A DNA stretch of 64,000 nucleotides, taken from NCBI GenBank assembly GCA_030068145.1, contig JAPJBO010000532.1, forward strand, positions 62,001 to 126,000, given 5' to 3'. Each line of letters begins with the position of its first letter. Within the stretch, counting starts at the first letter, position 1. The translations under genes and the position numbers were made by a program. The DNA is from Diplonema papillatum. Taxonomy: Eukaryota > Euglenozoa > Diplonemea > Diplonemida > Diplonemidae. Of the stretch, positions 63,984-64,000 are shown in pieces. Below the pieces are notes generated by a model. The model was not told where the DNA came from. It searched no databases and saw nothing but the letters and a program-made list of their open reading frames with translations.

Positions 63984-64000
63984 TCTCTCTCTCAACTCCG

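Overview
The window looks like nuclear DNA of a microbial eukaryote. It holds spliced genes with GT-AG introns, a nuclear 18S rRNA fragment, Mog1 (a Ran-pathway protein), a voltage-gated potassium channel split over several exons, a Penelope-like retroelement and a hAT-type transposon. The 18S fragment has universal eukaryotic blocks plus a GGTTGATTCCGTTAACGAACGAGATC-type stretch that reminds me of Euglenozoa. All exons I accept lie on the minus strand. A diplonemid or euglenid would fit, but this is a weak inference and I did not find a spliced-leader sequence.

Layout, left to right. 1-2400: dispersed repeats. 2487-5056: a two-exon gene (ubiquitin-like N-terminus, EF-hand-like second part) with broken copies of its exons on both sides. 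5060-8610: repeats. 8611-13284: 41 exact units of a 114-bp satellite. 13318-13800: orphan 18S rRNA fragment. 14819-15361: complete Mog1, followed by three 481-bp tandem copies of its 5' part. 16900-20100: repeats. 20105-29524: a large secreted or surface protein in three recognised exons, interrupted by a satellite that contains a retroelement remnant. 29600-33900: debris of that gene's signal-peptide exon. 35553-36852: SET-like membrane protein. 38850-41184: unknown two-exon gene with a ladder of acceptor copies. 43664-47081: Kv channel, with an exon-derived satellite upstream. 51590-51910: coiled-coil first exon. 52658-56879: retroelement. 56862-57592: foldback element. 57690-60169: hAT-type transposon. 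60170-64000: repeats ending in a 650-bp palindrome.

Two themes stand out. First, the retroelement joins a GIY-YIG nuclease, a reverse transcriptase, a full ubiquitin-specific protease (USP) domain and a terminal zinc finger. A remnant of the same zinc finger lies at 25430-25705. Second, most host genes are flanked by truncated copies of their own exons, often as tandem arrays or minisatellites. A dispersed element, called here the IT (intron-tail) element, repeatedly supplies the 3' end of introns next to these exons. The host genes show no shared pathway. What they share is strand, intron style and the exon-copy process.

Splice sites were read by eye. Phase agreement between exons was checked where stated. 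No database search was possible.
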